In this document: piece by piece, positions 44,730 through 54,300 of the stretch
Layout of the letters: every line of letters begins with the position of its first letter
How positions within the stretch are numbered: the stretch's first letter is position 1
Source: Streptomyces barringtoniae
GTDB lineage: Bacteria; Actinomycetota; Actinomycetes; Streptomycetales; Streptomycetaceae
Direction: 5' to 3'
NCBI RefSeq assembly: GCF_020819595.1
Contig: NZ_JAJHNP010000029.1
Coordinates: forward strand, 48,395-112,394
DNA: 64,000 nt
Translations under genes and position numbers: made by a program
The notes under the pieces: model-generated
The model's database searches: none
What the model was told of the DNA's origin: nothing
The model's input: the letters and a program-made list of their open reading frames with translations, nothing else

Positions 44730-44912
44730 ATGCTGCGGTTCATGGACTGGTCCGTGGTGGCGATAGGGTGCGTCCTGGTCCTCATGAGTCCCAGCAGCCG
44801 GTGGTGGGAGCGGAGCAGGGTTCGGAAGGGAAAGAGTCCCGATCCGGGAATGCGGCCCTTTCGGGCATGGAAGCGTCTGGCCGCCCTTCTGTGCGAGTGT
44901 CCAACCGCGTAA
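44730..44912 (+). CDS. small protein with a strong ribosome-binding site
   Basis: A 60-residue open frame from ATG 44730. An AAAGGAG sequence lies 6 bases upstream, one of the best in the window, which is the main reason to list it. The N-terminal half has a hydrophobic segment (WSVVAIGCVLVLMSP); the C-terminus is basic. No family recognised; a small membrane protein or leader is possible. Confidence 0.4.
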   Translation: MLRFMDWSVVAIGCVLVLMSPSSRWWERSRVRKGKSPDPGMRPFRAWKRLAALLCECPTA

Positions 44913-45047
44913 CAACGCCGGCGTACGACAGCGGACGAGCGCTGACGCCTGCAGACCCTCAGCGCAGGTACGGGCACACGAGCCCAAGGCAGCCCCTCCA
45001 CCCAAGTTGCTTCGGGACGAAACGGTCACTCCGTTAGGGTGCGCGGC

Positions 45048-45248
45048 ATGACCGACGACCCCCCGGCCTGTCCCGAGTGCAGCCAGCCCATGAAGTTCGG
45101 CGGCTTCGTCCTCTCTCAGCGGGAGGACGATGGCCGGCGGACCTGCCGGACGCTATGGCGGTGTTCCGGTCGGCATGTGTGGTGGCGCTGGGCCGACCGG
45201 CCGGACGAGCCTTTGGAGGTCTGCCCCGTGCCGGAACTGTGCCGCTGA
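45048..45248 (+). CDS. small Cys/Trp-rich protein (zinc-ribbon-like)
   Basis: A 66-residue protein from ATG 45048. It begins with a CPECSQPM zinc-knuckle-like pair, continues with GGFVLSQREDDGRRTCRTLW, RCSGRHVWWRWADRPDE and ends CPVPELCR. This pattern (two Cys pairs and a WWRWADRPDEPLE block) is common in small Streptomyces proteins, sometimes mislabelled as dehydrogenase. A TAGGGT hexamer 7 bases before ATG could be a -10 box, so translation may be leaderless. Confidence 0.7.
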   Translation: MTDDPPACPECSQPMKFGGFVLSQREDDGRRTCRTLWRCSGRHVWWRWADRPDEPLEVCPVPELCR

Positions 45249-45390
45249 CACCCGTCGCTGACATCAACGACCCCGGACGGCGGCAACACACAGCAGCCAG
45301 TCGTGGCACCGGAGCACAACCACAAGCGCTGCCTTTACTCGGGTGCCATGGACCGGAGCCGGCCGCCAACCGTCCCCGGACTGCCCGGCC

Positions 45391-47691
45391 TCATGAGGGG
45401 CTGCCGGGGCGGACGGTGAGGTAGGTCCACTGGCTCCACACACTGCCTGTCTGTGCGCCCTTGGCCGGCGGCGTGTAGTGGCCGCGGATGCGGTAGTGGT
45501 CGTTGCTCGCGAAGAACTTCAGAGCCCGGCCGTAGCCGGACCAGCCGTCGGAGTCCACGGGCACGCAACTCTGCGAGGTGGCCTGGTGCCAGGCCCCCGA
45601 GTAGTAGTGCTCGACGTACACCGACACACAGCCACCGGACTGATGGGGAGTGACCTGAAGGTTGAAGCCCATGTTGACTTCGGACTTGTAGAAGACCTGG
45701 TAGGTGGTGGATCCGATGCGGGTGGTCGAGAGCGGCCACTGCATCTCCGTCCGGACGGTCGGCGTGAGGGTCGCACTGGTGGTCACCGTGCGCGGCGCGT
45801 AACGGTAGTCCCCCGCGAAGGCCGCGCTGAAGACGGTGTTGCGGGTGATCTTGTCATACGCAACAAGGTTCCCGTGCGCGTCGACCTTGCCGCTCTTGAG
45901 CTGCGTCCGCGACGTGCCCGCGGGCTGGTCGTACAGCGTCACGTAGCGGGAGTTGTACGTGGTCCCCAGATGCGCGGTGACCTTGACGGTCGCGCCGGAG
46001 TGGTACGACTTCGCGTCGGTCGCGACACTCAGGGTCGGAGTGGCCCGGGACACCTGCACCTTCGCCGACGCCGTGACCGGGAGGTAGGAGGTACCACCGT
46101 CGTAGGTGAAGGCGTACGTGTTCGCGCCGCCGGCCTGCGGGGTGTCGTGGAAGGCGAAGCTGCCGTCGGCGGCGACGGGCACGGTGCCCACCGAGTAGCC
46201 GGAGGGGTGCGCCAGGTCGGTCTTGACGACGTGGACCGCGCCGGTGGGCACATGCGCATGCGGCCAGGTGAGGTGACCGGTGACGGTGAACGGTGCGGCA
46301 CGATCTGCGGAGGAGGGAGCGGTCAGCGCCATGGCGGGTGCGTACTTGGCGACCGGGATGTCGAAGGACCGTCCGGCCGGTCCGTAGTGGCCGCTACCGG
46401 AGTAGTCGACGCGGAAGCCCAGTTGACCGGTGAGGGGTGCCGTGCCGTCGACGCGGTAGGAGCCGAAGAAGCTGACCGGGCTCCTTGCCGGGGTGGCTGT
46501 CGGGTCCGGGACGAGCACGCCGTCCGGATCGGCGTCGTCGTGGCGCGTGATGCGCACGGTGCCGGGAAGCAGGGATTGTCCGGCGCTGAGGCTGAGGGTC
46601 GAATCGGGCGACACCACGAACGAGTAGGCCTCGCCGGGGGCGAGCGGAGTGGTCCAGCTTCCGTGGAGGGTGACCGGCGCGGTTTCCGGGTCGCGAGAGA
46701 TGTGGAGCGTCGGTGTTCCCCCGGAGGCGTCGACGGCCACGCCGTAGACCCGGCTCTCGTCCGGTGCCCAGGCGAAACCGTGTGCGGTGGGGTTCAGCTC
46801 CCGGGCGTAGTAGTACTCGGTGTAGAGGCCCTCGCCCGTTTCCGGAAACGTCACGACTCCGCGGCCGCCACTGGCCATGGTCCCGTCCGGGGCCACGGCG
46901 ACAGCCTTGCCCCACACCGCCATGGCGAACTGCCCGTCGACCGCCAGATCCGAGGTGCGGTACCGATTGGCGGTCGCGCCCTGCAATGACGGGACCGCCA
47001 GATGCAGCCCGTCCGCCGTGACCGCGAAGTCGCTCAGGTCGGGGACGGGCAGCGCCTTCGCGGCCTGCCGGGTCAGTGCACCGCCCTCGGCCCGGTACGT
47101 GACGAAGGCGGAGGTGTCGCCCGTCTGCACGGCGGCCGCGAGTACGCCGGAGGGCGTCGGGGTCGTCGCCAGCGTGGGCGGTGCTGCCCAACTGCCGGAA
47201 TCCTGCCGCAAAGTGACCGCGCCGGCTCCGTCGACGGATCCGATGCCGCCGACGCCTGCTGTGCCGTAGCCGAACCAGAGGGTGCCCCCGGCGACGGCCA
47301 GCGAGTCCGGACGGGTACCCGCGCCGGTGCCGTAACGAGCGGACTCGGTCAGCTTCTCCGTACTGATCACCGCGATCGCGTCCTGGTCCGGGAGAGCCGC
47401 GTACAGCGCCGATCCGTCGTCGGAGAGGGCGAGACCGGTGGCACCCGGCTCACCACTGATCACCGCCGGGTTCCCGCCGTCGAGGTCGGTGACGAGAATG
47501 CCGTCGGTGCCGGCGCCGCCGCTGATGAACAGGTGTCCGTGCGGCTCGTCCACGACCATGTGCGAGAAGTGCGCGATCGGCAGCGGTATGTCCGACGCCG
47601 CGTACGAGTCGACCGCGCCGGGACCGATGACAGTCGTCAGTCCCACGAGCAGCGCTGCGGCGGTCGGCGACGAGAATCGCGCCAGCTTCAT
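45391..47691 (-). CDS. large secreted protein: beta-propeller plus Ig-like domains
   Basis: A 766-residue protein, start ATG 47691. Residues 1 to 32 are a Sec signal peptide ending SYA-A. Residues about 40 to 350 show seven-bladed beta-propeller character (HMVVDEPHGHLFISGGAG, TDLDGGNPAVISGEPGATGL, ALSDDGSALYAALPDQDAIA). Residues about 470 to 650 carry Ig-like folds (YDGGTSYLPVTASAKVQVSR, PTLSVATDAKSYHSGATVKV), and the last 110 a further beta-rich domain with two Cys. Probably an exported binding protein. Gene is alone, with a divergent FAD monooxygenase upstream. Confidence 0.75.
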   Translation of the reverse strand: MKLARFSSPTAAALLVGLTTVIGPGAVDSYAASDIPLPIAHFSHMVVDEPHGHLFISGGAGTDGILVTDLDGGNPAVISGEPGATGLALSDDGSALYAALPDQDAIAVISTEKLTESARYGTGAGTRPDSLAVAGGTLWFGYGTAGVGGIGSVDGAGAVTLRQDSGSWAAPPTLATTPTPSGVLAAAVQTGDTSAFVTYRAEGGALTRQAAKALPVPDLSDFAVTADGLHLAVPSLQGATANRYRTSDLAVDGQFAMAVWGKAVAVAPDGTMASGGRGVVTFPETGEGLYTEYYYARELNPTAHGFAWAPDESRVYGVAVDASGGTPTLHISRDPETAPVTLHGSWTTPLAPGEAYSFVVSPDSTLSLSAGQSLLPGTVRITRHDDADPDGVLVPDPTATPARSPVSFFGSYRVDGTAPLTGQLGFRVDYSGSGHYGPAGRSFDIPVAKYAPAMALTAPSSADRAAPFTVTGHLTWPHAHVPTGAVHVVKTDLAHPSGYSVGTVPVAADGSFAFHDTPQAGGANTYAFTYDGGTSYLPVTASAKVQVSRATPTLSVATDAKSYHSGATVKVTAHLGTTYNSRYVTLYDQPAGTSRTQLKSGKVDAHGNLVAYDKITRNTVFSAAFAGDYRYAPRTVTTSATLTPTVRTEMQWPLSTTRIGSTTYQVFYKSEVNMGFNLQVTPHQSGGCVSVYVEHYYSGAWHQATSQSCVPVDSDGWSGYGRALKFFASNDHYRIRGHYTPPAKGAQTGSVWSQWTYLTVRPGSPS

Positions 47692-48160
47692 GAAAGGCCC
47701 CCACATAACCTTCACGATCAAGGGCCGCAACCTAGCACGGGGAAGGTCGGGCCACGACAGCGGGTGGGGCGGATCAGGGGCCGGTTCGCGGCACAAGTGC
47801 CGTCGCTTCCCGGGCCGGCCGCCGTGTTCCGCAGCGGCGTGAACCCAGGCTGGCCGGCACCAAGCCCGGCTGTCCCGGCGAGCGGGAGCGAGCCGAACGG
47901 GACCTGCTGGTGCGGTCGGCCCGGCGCGGAAGGGTGAGGCCCAGCCGTACATCGGGACCGGGCCTGTGTCGGCCGGCTGTCGGAGGTGGTCGGTGATCTG
48001 TCGGTGATCTGTCGGTGGCTGCCGGGACCTTGGAGCTGGTCGGCGCCGAACAACAACGGCACCGGCCACCGACATCTCATCGTCCCGAACCACTGGAACG
48101 ACGCTCCAGGCGTGACCTGCCGGGGCCCGCCCAGCGGTCCGCGATCAGGAAGGAAGCCTT
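47692..48160. promoter_or_regulatory. divergent intergenic region with a short tandem repeat
   Basis: These 469 bases contain both start regions. Around 47990 to 48018 there is an 11-base direct repeat (TGATCTGTCGG, two full copies and a degenerate third). An AGGAAGGA ribosome-binding site precedes ATG 48161. No gene is supported; open frames across it are shadows. Confidence 0.35.
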
Positions 48161-49294
48161 ATGACCACTGACGTCACGATCATCGGCGCCGGGCTCGGCG
48201 GCCTCACGCTCGCCCGTGTCCTGCACGTCCACGGAATACCGGCGACGGTCTACGAGGCGGAGCCCTCCCCGGCCGCGCGTTCGCAGGGCGGGATGCTCGA
48301 CATCCACGATTACAACGGTCAACTCGCCCTCGAAACAGCTGACTTGATGGACGAGTTCAGGGGCCTCATCCTGGAGGGCCGTCAGGCGATGCGGGTCCTC
48401 GATCCGGACGGGACCGTCCTGTTCGACAAGGCCGATGACGGCACGGGCGGACGCCCTGAGGTGCAACGCGGCGAGCTGCGACAGCTCCTGCTCGACTCGC
48501 TCCCGGCCGACTCCGTCAAGTGGGGGTACAAGGCCGGCGGCACCCGTACCCTCGGCGACGGCCGCCACGAGGTGACGTTCGCAGGCGGTGCCACCGTCGT
48601 CACCGGCCTGCTGGTCGGCGCGGACGGCGCGTGGTCACGGGTACGGCCGCTGCTCTCCACCGCCACACCCGAGTACGTCGGCAAGTCGGTGGTCGAGACC
48701 TACCTGTTCGACGCCGACACCCGGCACCCAGCCGCCGCGAAGGCGGTCGGCGGCGGGTCGATGATCGCGCCGACGCCGGGCAGGGAGATCTTCGCGCACC
48801 GGGAAAAGGGCGACACCCTGCACGCCTACGTGGGGCTGTCCGAGCCTCAGGACTGGTTCGCCGCCATCGATTTCACCGATGCCGCCGCGGCCACCGCGCG
48901 GATCGCGGCGGAGTTCGACGACTGGGCGCCGGAGCTCACCGCGCTGATCACCGACAGCGACACCGAGCCGGTCCTGCGCCCCCTGTACGCCCTGCCGACC
49001 GGGCACCGGTGGGACCGGGTGCCGGGGGTGACCCTGCTCGGTGACGCCGCCCACCTCGCGGCCCCGAACGGCGAAGGCGCCAACCTGGCCATGCTCGACG
49101 GCGCCGAACTCGGCAAGGCCCTCGCCGCGTACCCCGACGACATCGAGGCCGCGCTCACCGAGTACGAGCGGGCCATGTTCCCCCGCAGCGCCGAGGCTGC
49201 ATTCGAAGGTACCGAGATGCACGGGGCCGACTCCGACAACAACACAGCCCACGGCCTGATCGAAGCGTTCACCCGACATGATCAGCCGCAATAG
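48161..49294 (+). CDS. FAD-dependent monooxygenase, TetX-like
   Basis: A 377-residue protein. FAD-binding GxGxxG is at residues 7 to 12 (VTIIGAGLGGLTLARVLHVH), the DG motif in GADGAWSRVR near residue 148, and the GD motif in TLLGDAAHLAAPNGEGANLA near residue 295. RSQGGMLDIHDYNGQLAL and YALPTGHRWDRVPG are typical of the TetX/aromatic-hydroxylase group. Reaction would be NAD(P)H-dependent hydroxylation of an aromatic or polycyclic substrate; tetracycline inactivation cannot be predicted from the sequence. Confidence 0.9.
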   Translation: MTTDVTIIGAGLGGLTLARVLHVHGIPATVYEAEPSPAARSQGGMLDIHDYNGQLALETADLMDEFRGLILEGRQAMRVLDPDGTVLFDKADDGTGGRPEVQRGELRQLLLDSLPADSVKWGYKAGGTRTLGDGRHEVTFAGGATVVTGLLVGADGAWSRVRPLLSTATPEYVGKSVVETYLFDADTRHPAAAKAVGGGSMIAPTPGREIFAHREKGDTLHAYVGLSEPQDWFAAIDFTDAAAATARIAAEFDDWAPELTALITDSDTEPVLRPLYALPTGHRWDRVPGVTLLGDAAHLAAPNGEGANLAMLDGAELGKALAAYPDDIEAALTEYERAMFPRSAEAAFEGTEMHGADSDNNTAHGLIEAFTRHDQPQ

Positions 49295-49348
49295 GACTTC
49301 CACCACGGACATGCCGTCCACCCTGATCCGTGGGCGCCGGCGAGCGGC

Positions 49349-50158
49349 TCAGGAACGTGCCCGCTGCTGCTTGTCCCACTGAGCACGCGAGAGGGCGGTG
49401 GGCCGCGGGCGCAGGACGCCATCCACGTACAGGTCGACATGCTCGTTGTAGAAGGCGACCATCCCCGCGACTGCGGCGCACGACACCGTCGGGAAGTCGT
49501 ACGCCCAGGCGAGATCGTCATGGACGGCGGCCCCGTTCACGAACGACCAGTACCCGCTGGTCCTTCCCTTGTACGGGCACGCCGTCACCGTCTCCGAGGA
49601 ACGCAGCCGGGTCCAGTCGACATAGGCACGCTCCACGTAGTAGCGGGTCGGGAGGCCGGTTTCGAAGAGCTTCACCGTGGACGGCGCGTCCGCCAGGACG
49701 GTGCCGTCCACCTCGACGCGCACGCTGCTGGACGAGCGCAGCGCGTCCACCCGGGTGTAAGGGCTCCTCGGGTGCACGAAGACCTGCTCGTCCTCCTCGT
49801 ACCACGCGTCGATCGCGTCCCACCGGAAACGGGCGCTGCCGATGAGTTCCTCCGGGGCTCCCTCGCCCCAGACCCATGCCGCACCCTCACGGACCTCGGA
49901 GCCGACGTGCAGCGAGTGCCGCCGTGCGGGGCCGGGGCTCAGCCGGCCGGCGCGGCCGTCGTCGGTCAGGACGCCCTCGGCCAGGTCCCGCAGCGGAATG
50001 CTGTACTGCGGGTAGCCGGGCCACTCCCACACGTACAAGGCGCGCCGGGTGTCGCATACCCACCGGCCGCCGACCTGCGCACGGATGCGCCGCGGCACCG
50101 GCTCGACATGCCCGACCGGGACGATGAGACCCGGATAGTCCACACTCTCGTCCGCCAT
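49349..50158 (-). CDS. DUF427 domain protein (tandem)
   Basis: A 269-residue protein with two DUF427 units. The C-terminal unit is clear: VRVEVDGTVLADAPSTVKLF, ETGLPTRYYVERAYVDWTRL, TACPYKGRTSGYWSF, and WAYDFPTVSCAAVAGMVAFY followed by NEHVDLYVDG. The N-terminal unit (RIRAQVGGRWVCDTRRALYV and YPQYSIPLRDLAEGVL) is degenerate but aligns with the same pattern. DUF427 proteins are small beta proteins of unknown function, common in actinobacteria. Convergent with the FAD monooxygenase. Confidence 0.85.
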   Translation of the reverse strand: MADESVDYPGLIVPVGHVEPVPRRIRAQVGGRWVCDTRRALYVWEWPGYPQYSIPLRDLAEGVLTDDGRAGRLSPGPARRHSLHVGSEVREGAAWVWGEGAPEELIGSARFRWDAIDAWYEEDEQVFVHPRSPYTRVDALRSSSSVRVEVDGTVLADAPSTVKLFETGLPTRYYVERAYVDWTRLRSSETVTACPYKGRTSGYWSFVNGAAVHDDLAWAYDFPTVSCAAVAGMVAFYNEHVDLYVDGVLRPRPTALSRAQWDKQQRARS

Positions 50159-50654
50159 CGGGCATCACCTCAGTCCGCTCGGCCGCTTCCGTACGTCCAC
50201 CTTCTCCACGTCCACCTTCTCCGGCAGACGCGCGAACGGCCACCGCTGCCGGCGTCCGACAGGCACAGTGCCGACTGAGGCACGACGACACCGACGGCGC
50301 CATGCTCGAACCGCGCGCCAACGCCAAGCGGGATCACGAATACCTCCTGCTCCTCGGGCCGAGGATCACAGTGGCCGTCGAAAACAGGCCAGCCCACCGG
50401 TAAAGGCTTGCCTGTCGTGCGCATGCCGTGACTAGAGTGACCTCGCGTCGGCGGGATGGACCAGACCACTCCACCCTCCGCGGACGCCTGACCATCAACG
50501 GGGGATACACCCAGCACGCCTGCACCTCACTGTGCGTTGGCCCCCGTCTGGCTTGCATCAGGACGAGGGGGGCCTCACGCGCGTGAGAAGCATCGGGGTT
50601 GCCGCTGCGGCTCCGGCCGCTCGTCCAGCCACAACCCGGACGCGACGCTGAAGA

Positions 50655-50975
50655 ATGCGTCCTCTCACTACCTGTAGCGGCAGGCGCCCGCGCCGGCTTG
50701 CGCTGCCACTGCAGCAGTACACGCAGACCTACCAGAACTCGGTGGGGATCGAGCGTGCCGGTCGGCGCCGGTATGGGCCCAGCGACCCTGTGGCTGCTGC
50801 CGAGTACGGGTACGAACTGCCTCCGGACACCGCGGAGCGTCCGCGCGGCCCGGACCTGTCGCCGGCTGGGATCGCCGTACTGACGGGCCGTAAGGCAGTG
50901 CATCCCAGGGCGGAGAAGGCGCCGTCGAACCGTCAGGGCAAGAAGATCCCTGAGGGCGGTTGCCAGCAGGACGGC
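50655..50975 (+). pseudogene. relic of a secreted accessory protein of an ABC-transporter operon
   Basis: A decayed stretch with QQYTQTYQNSVGIERAGRRR, YGPSDPVAAAEYGYELPPDT and, after a disordered region, a KKIPEGGCQQ-type ending. The RYG..D...A..YGY..P pattern and the PxGGC motif are seen in exported or lipid-anchored actinobacterial proteins encoded just before MacB-like ABC transporters. It has no start with ribosome-binding site and no signal peptide, and it runs in frame into the permease relic. Low confidence in the family, moderate in its being a relic. Confidence 0.35.
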
Positions 50976-50985
50976 ATGCTCACCA

Positions 50986-51296
50986 ATTCCCTGTCCAGCG
51001 ATCACGATCACCCCGCAGACCTGCAGGCCGTGCCCCCGCCCGAGCAGAAAGGCCTGCGTATGGGCGTGAACCGGGATCTCGGTCAGCTGTTCCTGCTGCT
51101 CGCCGCCGTCTGCCCGGTCGTCGGCGCCGTCGGTATCGCCAACAGCACCTCGTGGCCGTCATGGAACGCACCGGCGAGACAGGACCGCGCCAACGTCCTG
51201 GGCGCACGGTCCCGGCACATCCTCGCCCAGTTCCTCGACGCCACCGGCCGAACCTGCCCGAAGAAAGCTTCCGCCCGGGCGTTCACAGCCTCGTGA
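50986..51296 (+). pseudogene. relic of a MacB/FtsX-type ABC transporter permease
   Basis: The frame gives LQAVPPPEQKGLRMGVNRDL, then GQLFLLLAAVCPVVGAVGIA and N.T, a MacB-type permease start of the FtsX domain. The expected LVAVMERTGE(I/T)G follows in another frame (HLVAVMERTGETG at about 51147..51185), and VLGARSRHILAQFL returns in the first frame. Two compensating single-base shifts therefore break the coding sequence. The rest of the transmembrane domain is missing, and the next gene starts 70 bases on. Confidence 0.6.
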
Positions 51297-51366
51297 CTGC
51301 CACGGACGGGCCGAGTCGTGCCCAAAAGGGCACGGGAACCTCAACGAGAAACGGGAAGAACCTCTC

Positions 51367-54300
51367 TTGAGACCCAGAATACGGACACGCGCGCACTGGG
51401 CCGCCCTGGTGACCTGCGCCGCGCTGACCGGCAGCCTCATACAATCCACTCCAGCCCTCGCGGCGCCGCACGCCAGGCCCGCACAGGGCCACGGCAGACC
51501 AGCACCGTCCGGACGGGTCGTGGACCCGGACAAGAAGCTCGGGAAGGGCTGGAACACCAGCAAGGACCGCGCTGTTACGGCAGCCGCGGACAGCGACGGG
51601 CTGAGAATCCTCGTCGCCGACAGCGCCAAGGCGTACGACTGGAAGACGGTCGCGAGCCTGAGCGAGCCGGGCATGCCCGCGGACTCGTGGATCGGCAACC
51701 AGTGCGTGATCGACCACGACCACGCCGCTGTCGTCTACGCACCGCGTACCTTCACGAACAAGCCGGACCTGATGCAGGGTGGCGCGTTCACGGCGATCGT
51801 GAACCTGACCTCCGGCCAGGTGACCAAGCTGCCGTTCACGGCATCGCTGGCGTACTTCGACCCGTCCTGCAACCCTGAGACGCACACGGCCGCGTTCACC
51901 GCGTTCCGCGACATGAACGACCCGTCCGCGACCCGGACCCGCGTCGTGACCGTGAACACCGCCGGCAAGACGCTGAGGAAGTCGGCCACCAAGGGCGAGG
52001 TCACCAGCGCCGTACCCGTCAAGGACGGTGCGATCGGCGCCCTCGGCCGTCATCTCGTCCGCCTCGACCGTCAGGGCAAGGTCGAGGACCTGCTCACGGC
52101 CGGTGGCGTGCCGTTCGACATCCACCCGGTCAAGGGCGGCAAGGTCGCCTTCGTCGAGCGCGACGGCAGCAAGCGTGCGCGTGCCCGGCTGTGGAGCGCG
52201 AACGGCAAGGCCGCTGTCGTCGCCGGCGGCAAGCTGGGTGACCTCGACCTGGCGCGCGGCGGTTCGGCGCAGGTGTTCCTCGTCGGGCACCCGTACGGCG
52301 CCGCACAAACGCAGGGCAGCGGCATCACCCGGATCAACGCGCCGGTGGACACGGACGTCTCCAGCCTGGGCCGGCTCGCCGTCAACCCGGTCCTCACCCC
52401 GGGGCTGCGCGCGGGCGTCGACCGGATCGAGAACGCCGGAAAGGGCTTCACGAAAACCGAGCCCGCATCGCAGCACACAACGGCAGCACCGGGCATGCTG
52501 AAAGCGACCCCGCCCATGACGGTGACCTCCACCGCCACAGGCACCGGCGAGAAGCTCAGCCAGCAGGTCACGCCCGCGCTGCCGGCCACCGCCGGGAACG
52601 GTCTGTCTCCCGCCCTCGCCTCGGTCCACAAGGCGCGTGCGGCGGCCGGTGCCGGCTCGGGCAGGCACCCGCAGCCGGCGCGGACCGCGGCGGCCATCGT
52701 GTCGCACGACCCGACCGATCCGGACCGCTGGTGCTCCGTGTCCCGCAACGACGTCGGCGCCCAGGCGCTGCAGCCCACTCCCAACCAGGTCGAGTGGGCC
52801 GTCGACATGGCCATACGCGGTGATCTGCACGCCAGTTACCTCCGCCAGGGCGGCTACCGCAACCAGACCGGGATGAGCACGATCGACCCGCAGGGCCTGT
52901 TCAAGGTGCCCACCCTGACCGGCCCGAAGGACGCGCGGATCCCGGCCAACGTGATGCTCGGCATCATGGCCCAGGAATCCAACCTGTGGCAGGCCGAGTC
53001 CGGCTCCATCCCCGGCCAGATGGGCAACCCGCTCGCGGCCGTCGACGGCTACTACGGGCATCAGATCGACCCGGGGAACCCCGACTCGTACTGGAACATC
53101 AACTGGGACAAGTCCGACTGCGGCTACGGCGTCGGTCAGGTCACCGACGGCATGCGCCTCAAGGGCCACGAGAAGCCCGGGGAGACGAGCCTGTCACCCG
53201 CCCTGCAGAAGGCCGTCGCCATCGACTACGCGACCAACATCGCCGCCTCCCTGAAGATCCTCGCCGACAAGTGGAACGAGGTCCACACGGACGGCCAGAA
53301 GATCACCGTCAACGACGACGACCCCTCCTACGTGGAGAACTGGTTCACCGCGGTCTGGAACTACAACCTCGGCTTCAATCCGCCCTCCGACGCCTCGAAA
53401 CACGGCGGACACTGGGGGCTCGGCTGGTACAACAACCCCGCCAACCCCCTCTACAAGAAGAGCTGGGGCCACCCCTTCATGGACACGGACGTGGACGGCA
53501 CCGAAGCCAACCACGACGCCGCGCACCCGCAGGACTGGCCGTACGAGGAGAAGGTGATGGGATGGGCCGCCTGGTCCATCGACACCGGCTACTCCTACGC
53601 CACCGACGGCCGCCAGGACTGGCCCGGTGAGTCCGGATTCTCCTCGGCGGGCTTCCGGCCGGCCTGGTGGAACACCACGGCCGCGCGCAGCCAGGTCTCA
53701 CCTCCGCTCAGCACCTTCTGCAACAGCGACAACAACTGCGACCCGGCCACCCCGCCCAACTGCGGCACCGAAGAGTGCTACGCACAGTTCTGGTTCAACA
53801 AGCCGAACGCCACGTGGAAGACGAGCTGCGCCACCGCGTGCGGGCACGAGCTGATCAAGTACCAGAGCCTGATCCCGGAGCCCGGGCGTGGCTACCGCCT
53901 GAAGAACGGCACCCCGGTCTGCTCCGGTGCACCCACCGGCGCACAGGTGGTGGCCTCGGTGCCGAACGGGACGGAGACGTGGAGCGACTGCGGACAGACC
54001 ACCTCTTCCGGCAGCTTCCAGTTCACGTTCTACGCGGACACCATGGGCACGCACTTCAACGCGAAGGCCGATCTGCACCAGGTCGGTGGCGGCTACGGCG
54101 GTCACTTCTGGTACGCCCACGCCCGCGACGGCGACCATCTCGGCGGCGACGAGGGAAGCATGACCATCCTCGGTGACTGGAAGCTGAATTCGGCCATCTC
54201 CGGCGGCGGGGCCAAGGTCTACGCACACGTTCCGGACACGGGGGCGCAGGTCTCCAACGCCACCTACAAGATCATCACGCCCTTCGGCACCGTCACCCAG

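Noticed and set aside
49303..49333. Terminator between the TetX-like gene and the DUF427 gene
   Set aside because: Only a 7-base stem (CCACGGA) with a 17-base loop, too weak to call.
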